The notes under the pieces are model-generated. The model did no database searches. It saw nothing but the letters and a program-made list of their open reading frames with translations, and was not told the origin of the DNA. The position numbers and the translations under genes were made by a program. DNA of 64,000 nucleotides, taken from contig NZ_AP018823.1 of assembly GCF_002217795.2 (NCBI RefSeq), positions 1,798,001-1,862,000 of the forward strand, written 5' to 3'. Shown piece after piece: positions 35,351 to 45,308 of the stretch; within the stretch, counting starts at the first letter, position 1, and each line of letters opens with the position of its first letter. The stretch is from Aquitalea magnusonii (GTDB taxonomy: Bacteria; Pseudomonadota; Gammaproteobacteria; Burkholderiales; Chromobacteriaceae).

Positions 35351-36166
35351 TTAGTGTGGCGGGTTCAGTACGGCACGGTTATCCGGCTTGCTGTGGGCGA
35401 TGCCAAGCAGGCTGGCCATCAGCCCGCATAGTTCTAGCTGGCGGACCCGCGCAGTGCTGGCATGGTTGAAACGGCTGCCCAGCAGGTAAAGCGGCACCAG
35501 CCGTTCTTCCGGCAGAATGCCGCCGTGGCTGTGGTCGGCATTCATGCCGTGGTCGCTGGTGATCAGCACCTGGTAGTCCTCGGCCAGCCACTGCGGCAGA
35601 TAGTGCGACAGCAGCTTGTCATTGGCACGGGCGGCGTTGCGGTACTGCATGCTGTCGCCGCCAAATCGGTGGCCGGCATCATCCACGCCCATGGGGTGAA
35701 TCAGCAGGAAGTCGGGCTTGTGGCGACGGCGCAGCAGCTCGGCATCGATGTACAGATGGTCGTCAGGGTAGTGGTCCACGTGATAGAACAGGCCATGCTG
35801 GATGGGCAGGCTGTCGTCGTCGGTCAGCCGGTCTCGCACGGCATCATAGGGTGCGCGGTTATAGAGTTCGCTGATCCAGTGATAGGCCGCTGCGGCGGTG
35901 CGCAGTCCGGCCGCGTGCGCCAGGCTGAAGATACTTTGTGCGGTGGACAGCCGCACCACATCGTTATGCACTACGCCGCTGGCGATGGGGGCTGCGCCAC
36001 TGAGAATGCATTCGTACAAGGGGCGGGACAAGGATGGCAGCTCGCAGCGCAACTGGTGCAGGCTGGCCTGTCCGGCTTCACACATGGCTTGCAGATAGCC
36101 CATACCATCGTGGCCGACCTGCCAGCCAAGTCCATCCACCACGACCAGAATCACCTTGCTGCGCAT
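35351..36166 (-). CDS. AlkP-superfamily phosphodiesterase/phosphatase
   Basis: 271 residues from MRSKVILVVVDGLGWQ. Metal-binding residues of the type I phosphodiesterase/nucleotide pyrophosphatase fold are visible: VVDGLG, the nucleophile region LPSLSRP, MGVDDAGHRFGG and TSDHGMNADHSHGG. No signal peptide, so cytoplasmic. It lies alone between the catalase region and the HD-GYP gene. The substrate (nucleotide, phospholipid head group or phosphonate) cannot be told. Confidence 0.85.
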   Translation of the reverse strand: MRSKVILVVVDGLGWQVGHDGMGYLQAMCEAGQASLHQLRCELPSLSRPLYECILSGAAPIASGVVHNDVVRLSTAQSIFSLAHAAGLRTAAAAYHWISELYNRAPYDAVRDRLTDDDSLPIQHGLFYHVDHYPDDHLYIDAELLRRRHKPDFLLIHPMGVDDAGHRFGGDSMQYRNAARANDKLLSHYLPQWLAEDYQVLITSDHGMNADHSHGGILPEERLVPLYLLGSRFNHASTARVRQLELCGLMASLLGIAHSKPDNRAVLNPPH

Positions 36167-36248
36167 CTTGTTTCCCTGTCCTTGCCGGCGGAGTGCCGGC
36201 TGACAGTGTGCCATGACTTGATGACAGGCTGGTGATGCGTGGCAGATG

Positions 36249-37331
36249 TCAGCAGGGGTCTTCGGCGTAGCGGCTCTGGATGGATTGGATTTCCGGCACG
36301 ATGCGCAAGAAGGTTTGTACCAGTTGCGGGTCGAAGTGGTATCCGCTTTCCTGCTGCAAGTAATCCAGCGCGGCTTGCTGGGTCCAGGCCGGTTTATAGG
36401 GGCGGGCGGACACCAGGGCATCGTAGACATCGCAGATGGCGGCAATGCGGCCTTCCAGCGGAATCTCCTCGCCGCACAGGCCGGCCGGGTAGCCACTGCC
36501 ATCCCATTTTTCGTGATGGGTGAGGGCAATGCGCCGCGCCATGCGAATCACCAGCGCCGGATGTTCCGGAATGATGGTGCCGCCAATGCGCGGGTGTTCG
36601 CGCATGATCTGGAATTCGGCTTCATCCAGCCGTCCAGGCTTGAGCAAGATGCGATCCGGCACGCCGATCTTGCCCACATCATGCAGCGGGCTGGCCATGC
36701 GCAGCGCATGCGCCCAGGTGGCATCCTTGCCCAGCGCCAGGGCCATCTGTTCGCACATCTTGCTCATGCGGGTGATGTGCTTGCCGGTTTCGTTGTCACG
36801 GTATTCGCCGGCGCGGGCCAGGCTGAGGGTAACTTCCTGCGCCATGTCTTCCAGCGCATTAAGCAAGGTGTCGTAATAGGCATAGGTGGCCAGGCCCATG
36901 TCCAGAAAGACGGCCCGGTTGATGGCGGTAAGGTAGCGGCTGCGGGTAGCGCCGTCCTGCACCAACTGGTCCAGCAGTTGCACCACCTGGTTGAGCACCA
37001 CCACATAGGCTCCGGAGTAAAAGCGCAGGTCCACGCCCAGCCGCTGGTGGGTATGGCCGATGGCCAGTGTGGCTTCCAGATAGTGCTGATTGAAGTTGCC
37101 GGCAAACACATGTTCTTGCCAGTGATGCTGCTGGTGGGTGCGGGCGCGCTGCAGGGCTGCGGCGTCGGCAAAGGTGGCGCTGGCTGCGGTATTGGCCTGG
37201 ATGTAGGCGTATACCGCATCCATCAGGGTATCCATGTGCGGGCGGATCAGTCCGCTGAATTCACGCAAGGTGTTGATGCTGTCGGCATCAATATCGAGAA
37301 AATCACGCCATTGTTCAAATCGCAGCCGCAC
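36249..37331 (-). CDS. Globin-coupled HD-GYP protein, probable oxygen-sensing c-di-GMP phosphodiesterase
   Basis: 360 residues. The first 155 or so form a protoglobin/globin-coupled sensor: the proximal-His block AIGHTHQRLGVDLRFYSGAY and the HHWQEHVFAGNF segment before it are characteristic. Then an HD-GYP domain (about 180-345) shows LHDVGKIGVPD, REHPRIGG, LTHHEKWDGSGYP and the ending CDVYDALVSARPY. It should bind heme and hydrolyse c-di-GMP in response to oxygen or another gas. Cytoplasmic, no membrane segment. Monocistronic. The heme-dependent switch is inferred from family architecture. Confidence 0.92.
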   Translation of the reverse strand: MRLRFEQWRDFLDIDADSINTLREFSGLIRPHMDTLMDAVYAYIQANTAASATFADAAALQRARTHQQHHWQEHVFAGNFNQHYLEATLAIGHTHQRLGVDLRFYSGAYVVVLNQVVQLLDQLVQDGATRSRYLTAINRAVFLDMGLATYAYYDTLLNALEDMAQEVTLSLARAGEYRDNETGKHITRMSKMCEQMALALGKDATWAHALRMASPLHDVGKIGVPDRILLKPGRLDEAEFQIMREHPRIGGTIIPEHPALVIRMARRIALTHHEKWDGSGYPAGLCGEEIPLEGRIAAICDVYDALVSARPYKPAWTQQAALDYLQQESGYHFDPQLVQTFLRIVPEIQSIQSRYAEDPC

Positions 37332-37427
37332 GCTGGTTCTTTCTGCTATTCAGGTTGGCCGGAGCGGATATTGTCCGGCAAATAACCATTTTAGCAAAAA
37401 GGATAATTCCACTGTCAATGCAATCCG

Positions 37428-38477
37428 CTATGACTGCCCGGCCGCCTTGCGCCGCAGCCGGCTCAGGTCGATGCGGTCGGCTGCTCGGGCGCGCAATTGC
37501 CCGCAGCCACCATCAATGTCCTGACCCGCCGAGTCGCGGATCTTGGTCAGCACGCCACCAGCATGCAGATAGTGCTTCATGTGGCGGATATGCGCCTCGT
37601 CCGGGCGCTGGAAGCTGTCGCCTTCCATGCTGTTGTAGGGAATCAGGTTCAGCACCCCATATTTACCCTTGAGCAAGGCAATGGCTGTGTCCATCTCCTG
37701 CAGGCTGTCGTTGATGCCCTTGAGCAAGGTCCACTGGTACTGGATGGGGTAGCCCACTTGGCGGGCATAGCCTTCGCCCAGCTCCACCAGTTCTGCCGGG
37801 CTGATGCGTGGTGCGCGCGGCAGCAGGCTGGCGCGCAAGTCGTCGCGAGTGGTATGCAAGGACAGCGCCAGCGCCGGCTTTACCTGCATGGCGGGCAGGC
37901 GTTCGAAGACGCGTGGGTCGCCCACGGTGGAAAACACCAGATTCTTGTGGGCGATATTGCCTTCGCGCCCCAGAAAATCTATTGCCTCCAGCACATTGTC
38001 CAGATTGTGGGCCGGCTCGCCCATGCCCATGAACACCACTTTTTTCACCGGGCGGATGCGGCGCGCCAGCACCACCTGGGCGACAATTTCCGCACTGCCC
38101 AACTGGCGCAGCAGGCCGGATTTGCCAGTCATGCAGAAGGTGCAGCCCACCGCACAGCCCACCTGGCTGGAAACACACAGCCCGTCGCGTGGCAACAGCA
38201 CGCTTTCCACCATCTGGCCATCGGCCAGTTCCACCAGCAAGCGCTGCGAAGCATCTGCCGCCTCATGCCGGGTATGGATGCGCGCCAGTGTTGCCAGTTG
38301 CTGGCTGAGTGCCGGCAGGCCCTGACGTACTTTGAGTGGAAAGTAGTCGGCGCTTTGCTGGTGGCGGGTGCCGTGGTCGAGCGCCAGGCCCTGCAGCCAG
38401 GCGCGGTTGATGCGGCCGATGTGACAGGGACGGGCGCCAAGGGCGGTAAGGGTGTGATGAAAATCCTGAATGCGCAT
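37428..38477 (-). CDS. RlmN-like radical SAM RNA methyltransferase
   Basis: 349 residues. The radical SAM cluster motif is GCAVGCTFCMTGK, and the catalytic Cys near the C-terminus is kept in GQDIDGGCGQLRAR, so both residues needed by the RlmN/Cfr mechanism are present. GMGEPAHNLDNVLEAI and FSTVG blocks also match. The N-terminal 90 residues differ from the usual RlmN start, and the gene is not near the normal rlmN neighbours (ndk, pilW-type or ispG genes). It may be a second, specialised paralogue rather than the housekeeping 23S A2503/tRNA A37 enzyme. Activity inferred. Confidence 0.85.
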   Translation of the reverse strand: MRIQDFHHTLTALGARPCHIGRINRAWLQGLALDHGTRHQQSADYFPLKVRQGLPALSQQLATLARIHTRHEAADASQRLLVELADGQMVESVLLPRDGLCVSSQVGCAVGCTFCMTGKSGLLRQLGSAEIVAQVVLARRIRPVKKVVFMGMGEPAHNLDNVLEAIDFLGREGNIAHKNLVFSTVGDPRVFERLPAMQVKPALALSLHTTRDDLRASLLPRAPRISPAELVELGEGYARQVGYPIQYQWTLLKGINDSLQEMDTAIALLKGKYGVLNLIPYNSMEGDSFQRPDEAHIRHMKHYLHAGGVLTKIRDSAGQDIDGGCGQLRARAADRIDLSRLRRKAAGQS

Positions 38478-38948
38478 GCGTGGTCTTGTGTGGCTGGAAA
38501 CAAAATGGCTGGGCCGGTCGCGAGCGCGTAGGGTAATGCAATGCCGTCTGGCCGGCTAGCCTGGTCTGGGCAGATGGCAAGAAAACATGCGCAAAACCGC
38601 ACTGCAGCACCCGCCGGTGGCTGTTTGTTGCCAAGCCTGCCTGTCAGGCACTGGCCCCGGCCGCCTGGGGTGGCGCGTGGCAATGTTCAATTGAGCAGCA
38701 GCATTCGCATGGCATTAAATGGCGAACACCTGGCAGTCTGCCAATTTTGTTGCGCAATCGCCGTTCTGCTTGAAAATTGCATACTTTATGCCAGATTTTC
38801 TGCCGGGTCTTATTGTTTGACATTAATCAATGGCGGTTCTGTTCGCTCGTTCAACTGCGAGCAAATCGTATTATCATGCGCCGAAAAATAGACCAATGTA
38901 CTAGGCAGCAATGCATCGCTGCCACTCATCCCTACCGGCCATTTCATC
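38478..38948. other. Intergenic region upstream of the chemoreceptor gene
   Basis: About 470 bp. The left part continues GC-rich with no gene; from 38700 it is A+T-rich. It holds a perfect TTGACA (38817-38822) without a matching -10 and a FliA-like element at 38862-38887. Confidence 0.55.
38862..38887 (+). promoter_or_regulatory. Candidate FliA (sigma 28) promoter of the chemoreceptor
   Basis: CAAATCGT, 10 bp, then GCCGAAAA. The second block differs from the sigma 28 -10 consensus GCCGATAA at one position; the first keeps AAA and T of TAAAGTTT. It lies 62 bp before the ATG of a chemotaxis gene, where such promoters are common. Confidence 0.4.
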
Positions 38949-40994
38949 ATGTCAAAACCTCTTTCCACGCTGGGCGGCTCGCTCAGCATAGCCACCAAGC
39001 TGAACCTGGTTCTCTCCATTTTGCTGATTGTGGTTCTTGGCATCGCCGCCGCCTGGCTGACGCACTGGCAGGGCGAGCGCATGCAAAGCCAGATGCAAGA
39101 AGAAATGCAGCAAGCTAACCGGCAGGTCATCGACATGATGGATGCCTATGCTGCGCAACTGGAACGTTCTGCCGCGCTGGGGGCGGCTGCCTTGCGGGCA
39201 AACTTGCCCGGTGCGGTAGTCGTGTTGCCCGAGCGTGGTGATACCGCAGGCAAATCCTTGCCGCTGCTGCGTATCGGTGAGCGTGTGATCAATAACAGCA
39301 CGCTGGAGGTGGACCGCTTTACCCGTAGCACCGGCGCGCTGGCCACAGTGTTTGTCAAGGATGGCAGCGAATGGGTGCGGATTGCCACGTCGGTCAAGAA
39401 GGAGGATGGCAGCCGCGCCGTGGGCGCAGTGCTGAGTCACGACTCGCCGGCCTATGCCAGCCTGAATGCCGGGCGTGCCTATACCGGGCCGGCCCAGTTG
39501 TTCGGACGTGACTTCATGACGCTTTACACCCCCTTGAGCAATGAGGCGGGCCAAGTGGTGGCCGCTCTGTTTGTGGGCGAGGAATTTACCGCCAGCCTGG
39601 CCGCCTTGCGCCAGAAAATCATGTCGGTGCGTTTTGGGGAGTCCGGTTATGTCTATGCGTTTGATGCGCGCAGCGAACCGGGCCGCATGATGATCCACCC
39701 GCACTCGCAGGGCAAGAATCTGCTGGATTTCAAGGACCGGGATGGCATTGCCATCAATCGGGTGATGCTGGAGCAAAAGCGTGGCTTGCTGCATTACCAC
39801 TGGGCCAAACCGAACAGCGATGAAGCAATCCGCCCCAAGATTGCCGTATTTGATAGTTTTGAACGCTGGGGCTGGATTGTGGCGGCCAGCAGTTACGAAG
39901 ATGAGTTTGCCAGCCAGTTGATGGCGATGCGCCTGCGCCTGGCCATCGGCACCTTGCTCATCATTGCCTTGCTGTTTGCTGCCACGTTCTGGGCCAGCCG
40001 TACTTGGGTGGCCCGCCCGCTGGCGCAAGCGGTTGACGCCATTCGCCGCGTGGCGGCGGGTGATCTGACCGTAAACTTCACCGCGCAGAGCCAGGATGAG
40101 GTAGGCAAACTGTTGCAGGCTGCCGATGAGATGAGCACGCAACTGCGCGGCATGATAGGCGATGTGGAGCGCAGCCTGGTTGCGCTGTCCGGACAGGCCA
40201 GATCGCTGGTTGCCATTGCCGAAGATGTTTCATCCGCCTCGGGTGATCAGAACGCGGCCGCCAGTGCCATGGCTGCCTGCGTGGAAGAAATGAGCAGCAG
40301 TATCAACCAGGTGGCACGCCATGCCGAACTGGCGCGCCAGATGGCGGTGGATGCCAGCGCACGCTCGGAAAATGGCGCCCACGTGGTGGGGCAGGCCACC
40401 GACACCATGGGGCAGATTGCCGTGGCCGTGAGACAGGCAGGCCAGACAGTACGTCAGTTGGATGGCTTGTCAGAACGGATTGCCGAAGTGGTTACAGTCA
40501 TTCGTGACATTGCCGACCAAACCAATCTGCTGGCCCTCAATGCTGCCATTGAGGCCGCTCGGGCGGGGGAGGCCGGTCGCGGCTTTGCCGTGGTGGCCGA
40601 TGAAGTGCGTAAGCTGGCCGAGCGCACCACCCAGTCCACCCTGCAGATTACCGATACGGTGAGCAAGATTCAGCAAGGTGCCCGCCTGGCGGTGGAGCAC
40701 ATGGAAAGCGGTGTGGAGCAGGTGGACAGCGGAGTCAGCAGTGCCAACGATGCCGCCAGCAGCTTGCAAGCCATTCGTGATGGTGCCGGCCAGGTGGGGC
40801 AGGCCGTCAGCGGCATCTCTGATGCGCTGAGTGAGCAGGATGCCGCCAGCCGTGACATTGCGCTGAATGTGGAGAAAATCGCCCATCAGGCTGATGGCAA
40901 TCATGGCAAGGCGCGGGAGGCGGCCAAGTCTGCCACCACGCTGGCCGGTCTGGCCGATGCGCTGCGCGCCAGCATCAGTCGCTTCAAGCTATAG
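38949..40994 (+). CDS. Methyl-accepting chemotaxis protein with Cache-type sensor
   Basis: 681 residues. A first transmembrane helix (about 20-42, [18 protein letters not shown]) is followed by a large periplasmic Cache domain (about 50-325, with [24 protein letters not shown] and [15 protein letters not shown]) and a second helix (about 335-355). Then come HAMP (about 356-408) and a long signalling coiled coil with the hairpin tip [26 protein letters not shown]. It senses small molecules and controls CheA. No chemotaxis genes are adjacent, and a strong terminator follows, so it is a lone receptor. Ligand unknown. Confidence 0.94.
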   Translation: MSKPLSTLGGSLSIATKLNLVLSILLIVVLGIAAAWLTHWQGERMQSQMQEEMQQANRQVIDMMDAYAAQLERSAALGAAALRANLPGAVVVLPERGDTAGKSLPLLRIGERVINNSTLEVDRFTRSTGALATVFVKDGSEWVRIATSVKKEDGSRAVGAVLSHDSPAYASLNAGRAYTGPAQLFGRDFMTLYTPLSNEAGQVVAALFVGEEFTASLAALRQKIMSVRFGESGYVYAFDARSEPGRMMIHPHSQGKNLLDFKDRDGIAINRVMLEQKRGLLHYHWAKPNSDEAIRPKIAVFDSFERWGWIVAASSYEDEFASQLMAMRLRLAIGTLLIIALLFAATFWASRTWVARPLAQAVDAIRRVAAGDLTVNFTAQSQDEVGKLLQAADEMSTQLRGMIGDVERSLVALSGQARSLVAIAEDVSSASGDQNAAASAMAACVEEMSSSINQVARHAELARQMAVDASARSENGAHVVGQATDTMGQIAVAVRQAGQTVRQLDGLSERIAEVVTVIRDIADQTNLLALNAAIEAARAGEAGRGFAVVADEVRKLAERTTQSTLQITDTVSKIQQGARLAVEHMESGVEQVDSGVSSANDAASSLQAIRDGAGQVGQAVSGISDALSEQDAASRDIALNVEKIAHQADGNHGKAREAAKSATTLAGLADALRASISRFKL

Positions 40995-41026
40995 CTGCTT
41001 AGCAGCTCATTGCGTGGATTCCAGCA

Positions 41027-41064
41027 GACCAGGCCCGGCCAGACCGGGCCTGGTCATTTTTTTT
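41027..41064 (+). terminator. Terminator of the chemoreceptor gene
   Basis: Perfect 12-bp stem (41027-41038 with 41044-41055), 5-nt loop, then eight T after one A. Confidence 0.92.
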
Positions 41065-41201
41065 GCGGCATCCCGGATTACGGCGCTAAAGCATGGGTGT
41101 CCGCCCGGCACCCGGCATAATCTTGTCGGCTGCGGTATCCTGCGCGCTATAAATGATAAAGCGCAGTAAATGATTGCGGCGCCGTAACCCCTGCCGACAC
41201 C

Positions 41202-43271
41202 ATGATTGATATCGATAAAATCCTCGACGGATTGCTGGACGAAGCTGCGCCCTTGCTGCGCGGCCTGTGCAGCAATGCCTTGATCGGGGTGTATGTGATC
41301 CAGGACGAGCGCTTCGTTTTTGTCAACGCGCGCCTGGCCGCGCTATTTGGCTACACGCAGCAGGAGCTGTGCGCTGGCATGGGGCCGCAACAACTGACCG
41401 CAGCGGGGGATTGCCCCCTGGTGCGTGCGGAAATCGACCGTCGGCTCTCCGGTGCCTGCCAGAGCAGTCACTATGCCTTCCGTGGCATCCGCAAGGATGG
41501 CAGCCAGTTTGATGCAGAAGTGTTTGGCGTCAGCACCAGCTTTGGCGGTCGTGCCGCCATCATCGGCATGCTGCTGGATGTTTCCAAGCGCAACAAGGCC
41601 GAGCGTGCGGTCAAGGATCAGCTCCAGTTCATTACCCGCCTGATCGATACCATACCCAGTCCGGTTTTCTACAAGGATGAGGCTGGTCGCTACATCGGCT
41701 GCAATGTCGCATTCGAACAATTCATCGGCAGATCGCGCGCGCAACTGATTGGTTTATCGGTGTTTGATATGTCTGCGCCGGATCTGGCAGCGCGTTACCA
41801 CGCCGCCGACCAGGCACTGTTTGATGCCGGCGGCACCCAGGTGTACGAGGCGCAGGTTGAATACGCGGATGGCCAGCGCCACGATGTCATGTTCTACAAA
41901 GCCACTTTTGACAAGGCAGATGGCAGCCTGGGCGGACTGGTCGGCGTGATACTGGATATCAGCGAGCGCAAGCGCATGGAACAGGCCATCTGGCACGAAG
42001 CCAATTATGATGCTTTGACCGGCCTGCCCAATCTGCGTTTGCTGCGTGGCCGTCTGGCCGAAGACCTGGAACGCACCCGGCGCACGGCCGAAGTGCTGGC
42101 CGTGCTGTTTATCGACCTGGACCGTTTCAAGGAGGTCAATGATACGCTGGGCCACCATATCGGTGACCAGTTGCTACGCCAGGCTGCCGAACGCATCCAT
42201 GCCGCCGTGCGCAAGAGCGATACGGTTTACCGCCAGGGTGGCGATGAATTTGTTGTCATCCTGCCAGACATCAGCGATGCGCAGTCGGCCGGCCAGATAG
42301 CCGGCAAGATCATCCGTCTTTTAAGCCTGCCTTTTCTGCTGGGTGACAATCAGGTTTACGTGTCGGCCAGTGTGGGCATTGCCTTGTTTCCGGACGATAG
42401 CAAGCAACTGGAAACCCTGCTCAGTTATGCCGATCAGGCCATGTATGCGGCCAAGGCCAGTGGGCGTAACTGCTTCAGTTACTTTACCCCTTGCCTGCAA
42501 GAGGAAGCACTGCGGCGGCAAGACGTGGCCAACCGCCTGCGCCGGGCGCTGGTGGCGCAGCAGTTCGAAGCCTGGTTCCAGCCCATCATCGAGCTGGCCA
42601 GTGGCCGCGTGGTCAAGGCCGAGGCGCTGCTGCGCTGGCAGCACCCCGAGCTTGGCACCATCGCGCCGGGCGATTTCATTGCGGTGGCCGAGGAAATCGG
42701 CCTGATCGGCGATATCGGCAACCTGGTGTTCCAACAGACGCTGGATGTGCTGGAACATTGGCCGACAGGCCAGATAAGCGTGAATATCTCGCCGCGCCAG
42801 TTCATCAGTGGCGATTGCCGGCATTGGCCGCAGGAGTTGCTGGAGCGCCAGTTGCCGGCATCCTGCCTGGCGGTGGAAATCACAGAAGGCTTGCTGCTGG
42901 ACGAGCGTCCCTTGGTGGTCAATACCCTGCTGGGCTTTCATCAGGCTGGGGTGGAAGTGAGTATCGATGACTTTGGCACTGGCTACTCGGCGATGTCCTA
43001 CCTGAAAAAATTCAACATCGACTATCTGAAGATAGACCGCAGCTTCATACAGGGCCTGGCCACGGACAATACCGACCGCGCCATTGCCGAAGCCATCATC
43101 GCCATGGCTCATAAACTGGGCATGCGCGTGATTGCCGAAGGTGTGGAAACCCCGGCGCAACTGGAGCTGCTGCGCGAGGCTGGCTGCGATTATGTGCAGG
43201 GTTATCTGTTGGCACGGCCATTGCCACGGGAGGCCTTTCTGGCCTTCTTGCGGCAGGGCGGGTGCGCGTAA
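41202..43271 (+). CDS. PAS-PAS-GGDEF-EAL c-di-GMP turnover protein
   Basis: 689 residues, cytoplasmic. Two PAS domains (about 20-130 and 135-255, each ending in a DVSKR/DISERKR linker) precede a GGDEF domain with an intact RQGGDEF active site and the inhibitory RxxD five residues before it (RKSD). An EAL domain follows with [41 protein letters not shown] and [10 protein letters not shown]. Both activities could work; PAS ligands probably decide which dominates. The 3' end overlaps the convergent VOC gene by 70 bp. Confidence 0.95.
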   Translation: MIDIDKILDGLLDEAAPLLRGLCSNALIGVYVIQDERFVFVNARLAALFGYTQQELCAGMGPQQLTAAGDCPLVRAEIDRRLSGACQSSHYAFRGIRKDGSQFDAEVFGVSTSFGGRAAIIGMLLDVSKRNKAERAVKDQLQFITRLIDTIPSPVFYKDEAGRYIGCNVAFEQFIGRSRAQLIGLSVFDMSAPDLAARYHAADQALFDAGGTQVYEAQVEYADGQRHDVMFYKATFDKADGSLGGLVGVILDISERKRMEQAIWHEANYDALTGLPNLRLLRGRLAEDLERTRRTAEVLAVLFIDLDRFKEVNDTLGHHIGDQLLRQAAERIHAAVRKSDTVYRQGGDEFVVILPDISDAQSAGQIAGKIIRLLSLPFLLGDNQVYVSASVGIALFPDDSKQLETLLSYADQAMYAAKASGRNCFSYFTPCLQEEALRRQDVANRLRRALVAQQFEAWFQPIIELASGRVVKAEALLRWQHPELGTIAPGDFIAVAEEIGLIGDIGNLVFQQTLDVLEHWPTGQISVNISPRQFISGDCRHWPQELLERQLPASCLAVEITEGLLLDERPLVVNTLLGFHQAGVEVSIDDFGTGYSAMSYLKKFNIDYLKIDRSFIQGLATDNTDRAIAEAIIAMAHKLGMRVIAEGVETPAQLELLREAGCDYVQGYLLARPLPREAFLAFLRQGGCA

Positions 43272-43660
43272 AACTCGATTGGTAACTGGTCCGGATCCTG
43301 GCAAAAGAAAAAGTGTTGCCCGGTCAGTTCATCCAGCCGGATTTCCTCACATGGCACGCCCTGTTGCAGCAAGGCGGCACGCAAGTCCTGCAGCGCATCG
43401 GTGGCCAGGGCCAGGTGGCGCAAGCCGCAGGCCTCCGGCTGGCTTGGTCGCGCCGGCGGGGCGGGGAAGCTGAACAGCTCCAGTTGACTGCCATCCGGCA
43501 GTGCCAGGTTCAGCTTCCACGATGCCCGTGCCGCACGCCAGGTTTCACTGATGATGGGCAGGCCCAGAATGCGATGATAGAAATCCCGTGCGCGAGGGTA
43601 GTCGGCAGTGATGATGGCAAGATGGTGAATGCCAATAATGGGCAGGGCGGATGCGCGCAT
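43202..43660 (-). CDS. VOC-family (glyoxalase I-like) protein
   Basis: 152 residues, one vicinal-oxygen-chelate module of two beta-alpha-beta halves. Metal ligand positions are visible: [30 protein letters not shown] and IEFYAHPP. It resembles the small YaeR/SMU1112c-type VOC proteins of unknown substrate. The basic C-terminus ([17 protein letters not shown]) lies where the gene overlaps the 3' end of the preceding convergent gene. The ATG at 43660 has almost no leader below the predicted promoter, so it may be translated leaderlessly. Confidence 0.82.
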   Translation of the reverse strand: MRASALPIIGIHHLAIITADYPRARDFYHRILGLPIISETWRAARASWKLNLALPDGSQLELFSFPAPPARPSQPEACGLRHLALATDALQDLRAALLQQGVPCEEIRLDELTGQHFFFCQDPDQLPIEFYAHPPCRKKARKASRGNGRANR

Positions 43661-43672
43661 GGCAATAGAAAA

Positions 43673-43700
43673 TTTATATCAAGATTAAAATATCAATCAA
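43673..43700 (-). promoter_or_regulatory. Sigma 70 promoter of the VOC gene
   Basis: Minus-strand TTGATT (43695-43700), 16-bp spacer, TATAAA (43673-43678). The start of transcription would fall near 43666, about six bases before the ATG, leaving no room for a ribosome-binding site. Confidence 0.6.
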
Positions 43701-43736
43701 TTGGACGCATGAGACAACCGGCGCGACAATGGCGCC

Positions 43737-43914
43737 ACTGACTGACACTCAGTACCCGCTGAAGCAAAACCTACCCCGGATTTGCTTCCATTGTTGGCAT
43801 GGCCTTGCTGTTGCAAGGACATGTCGGCAACCCTCCCGCTTTCGGTGGTTTCGGGCCTTGACGCCGCCGAATGCTCTTGGAGCCGGTGCCACGCAAGTGG
43901 CACCGGTCTTTTTT
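43737..43914 (+). ncRNA. Candidate small RNA with its own terminator
   Basis: Between two minus-strand genes lies a perfect plus-strand intrinsic terminator (43883-43914) with no plus-strand gene before it. A possible promoter, TTGGAC (43701-43706), 18 bp, GACAAT (43725-43730), would start a transcript of about 175 nt near 43737. No good coding frame is present. The promoter is only fair; the terminator is strong. Confidence 0.4.
43883..43914 (+). terminator. Plus-strand intrinsic terminator
   Basis: Perfect 10-bp stem CCGGTGCCAC/GTGGCACCGG (43883-43892 with 43897-43906), GCAA loop, then TCTTTTTT. It may also slow minus-strand transcription leaving the LplT-like gene, but lacks a T-run in that direction. 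Confidence 0.85.
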
Positions 43915-45229
43915 ATTGCTGATTTCCCAATACCGCCTTGAGCCAGCTGGTGCGTTGCTGCCAGATGACAGGGGCCTGCCACAGCAGATGCAGAGTGGCC
44001 AGGATGTTCAGCAGGGCCGTACCCAGCAGCAGATAGGCAATGCTGCCAAACTGCTTGAGCACCATCACGCTGGCCAATGCTGCCGCCACCATGTAGAAGC
44101 CATTGATGATGTTGTTGGCGGCAATCGCCTGCGAACGGAAGCTGTCCGGACTGGAAACCTGCAGCCAGGTGTAGAGCGGGACAGTGAAAAAGCCGCCAAA
44201 AAAGCCCAGCAAGGCGACATCCAGCATGTGACGCCAACTGGCCGCCTGCGCCATAAACTGGCCGAGCGACATCAGTGCGCCCTGGTAGTGCGGCATGGCA
44301 CCCAATGCCAGATCGCCGCCAAACAGCGTCATGCCAATGCTGCCCAGCAATACCAGCCCCAGTTGCAGGCGGCCATGTGACAGTTTGGCGCAGATGACCG
44401 ATCCCAGACCGATGCCAATGGAAAACAGCGCCAGCATCACGGTATACACCTGCGCGTCGCCCCCCAGATGCAAGCGGGTAAAGGTGGGAAGCTGGGTGGT
44501 GTAGACGGCACCCATCAGCCAGAACCAGGAAATGCCCAGGATGGCGCAGCGGACATCGCGGATGCGCCAGGCCTCGCCAATCAGCCGGACCGAATCGCCG
44601 ATAAAGTTGAAAGACAGTTGCAGATGCGGTGCGCCGGGCGGTGCCGGTGGCATGCCGCGGCTGAACCACCAGCCGCAAACCGCCGTTGCCAACAGCAGGG
44701 AAACAATCAGCAGCGGGCCGCCTTCGGTCATCAGGCTGCCGATGATCTGGCCGATGAGAATGGCCAGGAAGGTGCCCATCTCTATCATGCCGTTGCCGCC
44801 CACCAGCTCGTGTTCGTTCAGGTATTGCGGCAGGACTGCATATTTGAGTGGCCCGAAAAAGGCAGAGTGACATCCCATCAGGAACAGCGCCGCCAGCAAC
44901 AAACCGGCTGAGTGCAGGAAGAAGCCGGCCCCCGCCAGCAGCATGATACCGATTTCAGCCAGCTTGACCCCACGGGCAATCACCGCCTTGTCAAAACGCT
45001 CCGATACTTTGCCGGCAGTGGCGGAAAACAGGAAAAACGGCAGGATGAACACCCCGGCCGCCATATTCACCAGCAGCTCCGGCGACATGCCGTTGAGGGT
45101 AAGGCCGTGATAGCTGATCAGCACCACGATGGCGGTTTTCAGCAGGTTGTCATTGAAGGCACCCAGAAACTGTGTGCCGAACAAAGGCAGGAAGCGGCGC
45201 GAGCCAAAGAAACTGAAGTCTGTTTTCAC
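43913..45229 (-). CDS. MFS transporter, lysophospholipid transporter LplT-like
   Basis: 438 residues with about twelve membrane helices. The start FLPLFGTQFLGAFNDNLLKTAIVVLI and the GCHSAFFGPLKYAVLPQYL block are hallmarks of the LplT family, which flips 2-acyl-glycerophosphoethanolamine across the inner membrane for re-acylation. In many bacteria LplT is fused to or next to the acyltransferase Aas; here no aas is adjacent. It follows ccoS by 79 bp on the same strand. Confidence 0.88.
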   Translation of the reverse strand: MKTDFSFFGSRRFLPLFGTQFLGAFNDNLLKTAIVVLISYHGLTLNGMSPELLVNMAAGVFILPFFLFSATAGKVSERFDKAVIARGVKLAEIGIMLLAGAGFFLHSAGLLLAALFLMGCHSAFFGPLKYAVLPQYLNEHELVGGNGMIEMGTFLAILIGQIIGSLMTEGGPLLIVSLLLATAVCGWWFSRGMPPAPPGAPHLQLSFNFIGDSVRLIGEAWRIRDVRCAILGISWFWLMGAVYTTQLPTFTRLHLGGDAQVYTVMLALFSIGIGLGSVICAKLSHGRLQLGLVLLGSIGMTLFGGDLALGAMPHYQGALMSLGQFMAQAASWRHMLDVALLGFFGGFFTVPLYTWLQVSSPDSFRSQAIAANNIINGFYMVAAALASVMVLKQFGSIAYLLLGTALLNILATLHLLWQAPVIWQQRTSWLKAVLGNQQ

Positions 45230-45308
45230 GGTGGGTCAGCACGGGGTGGCGGGAAGGGCATGCTATCGTATTTCCCGGTGTACTGTCAGCCATGCTTGGG
45301 GCTGCGTT

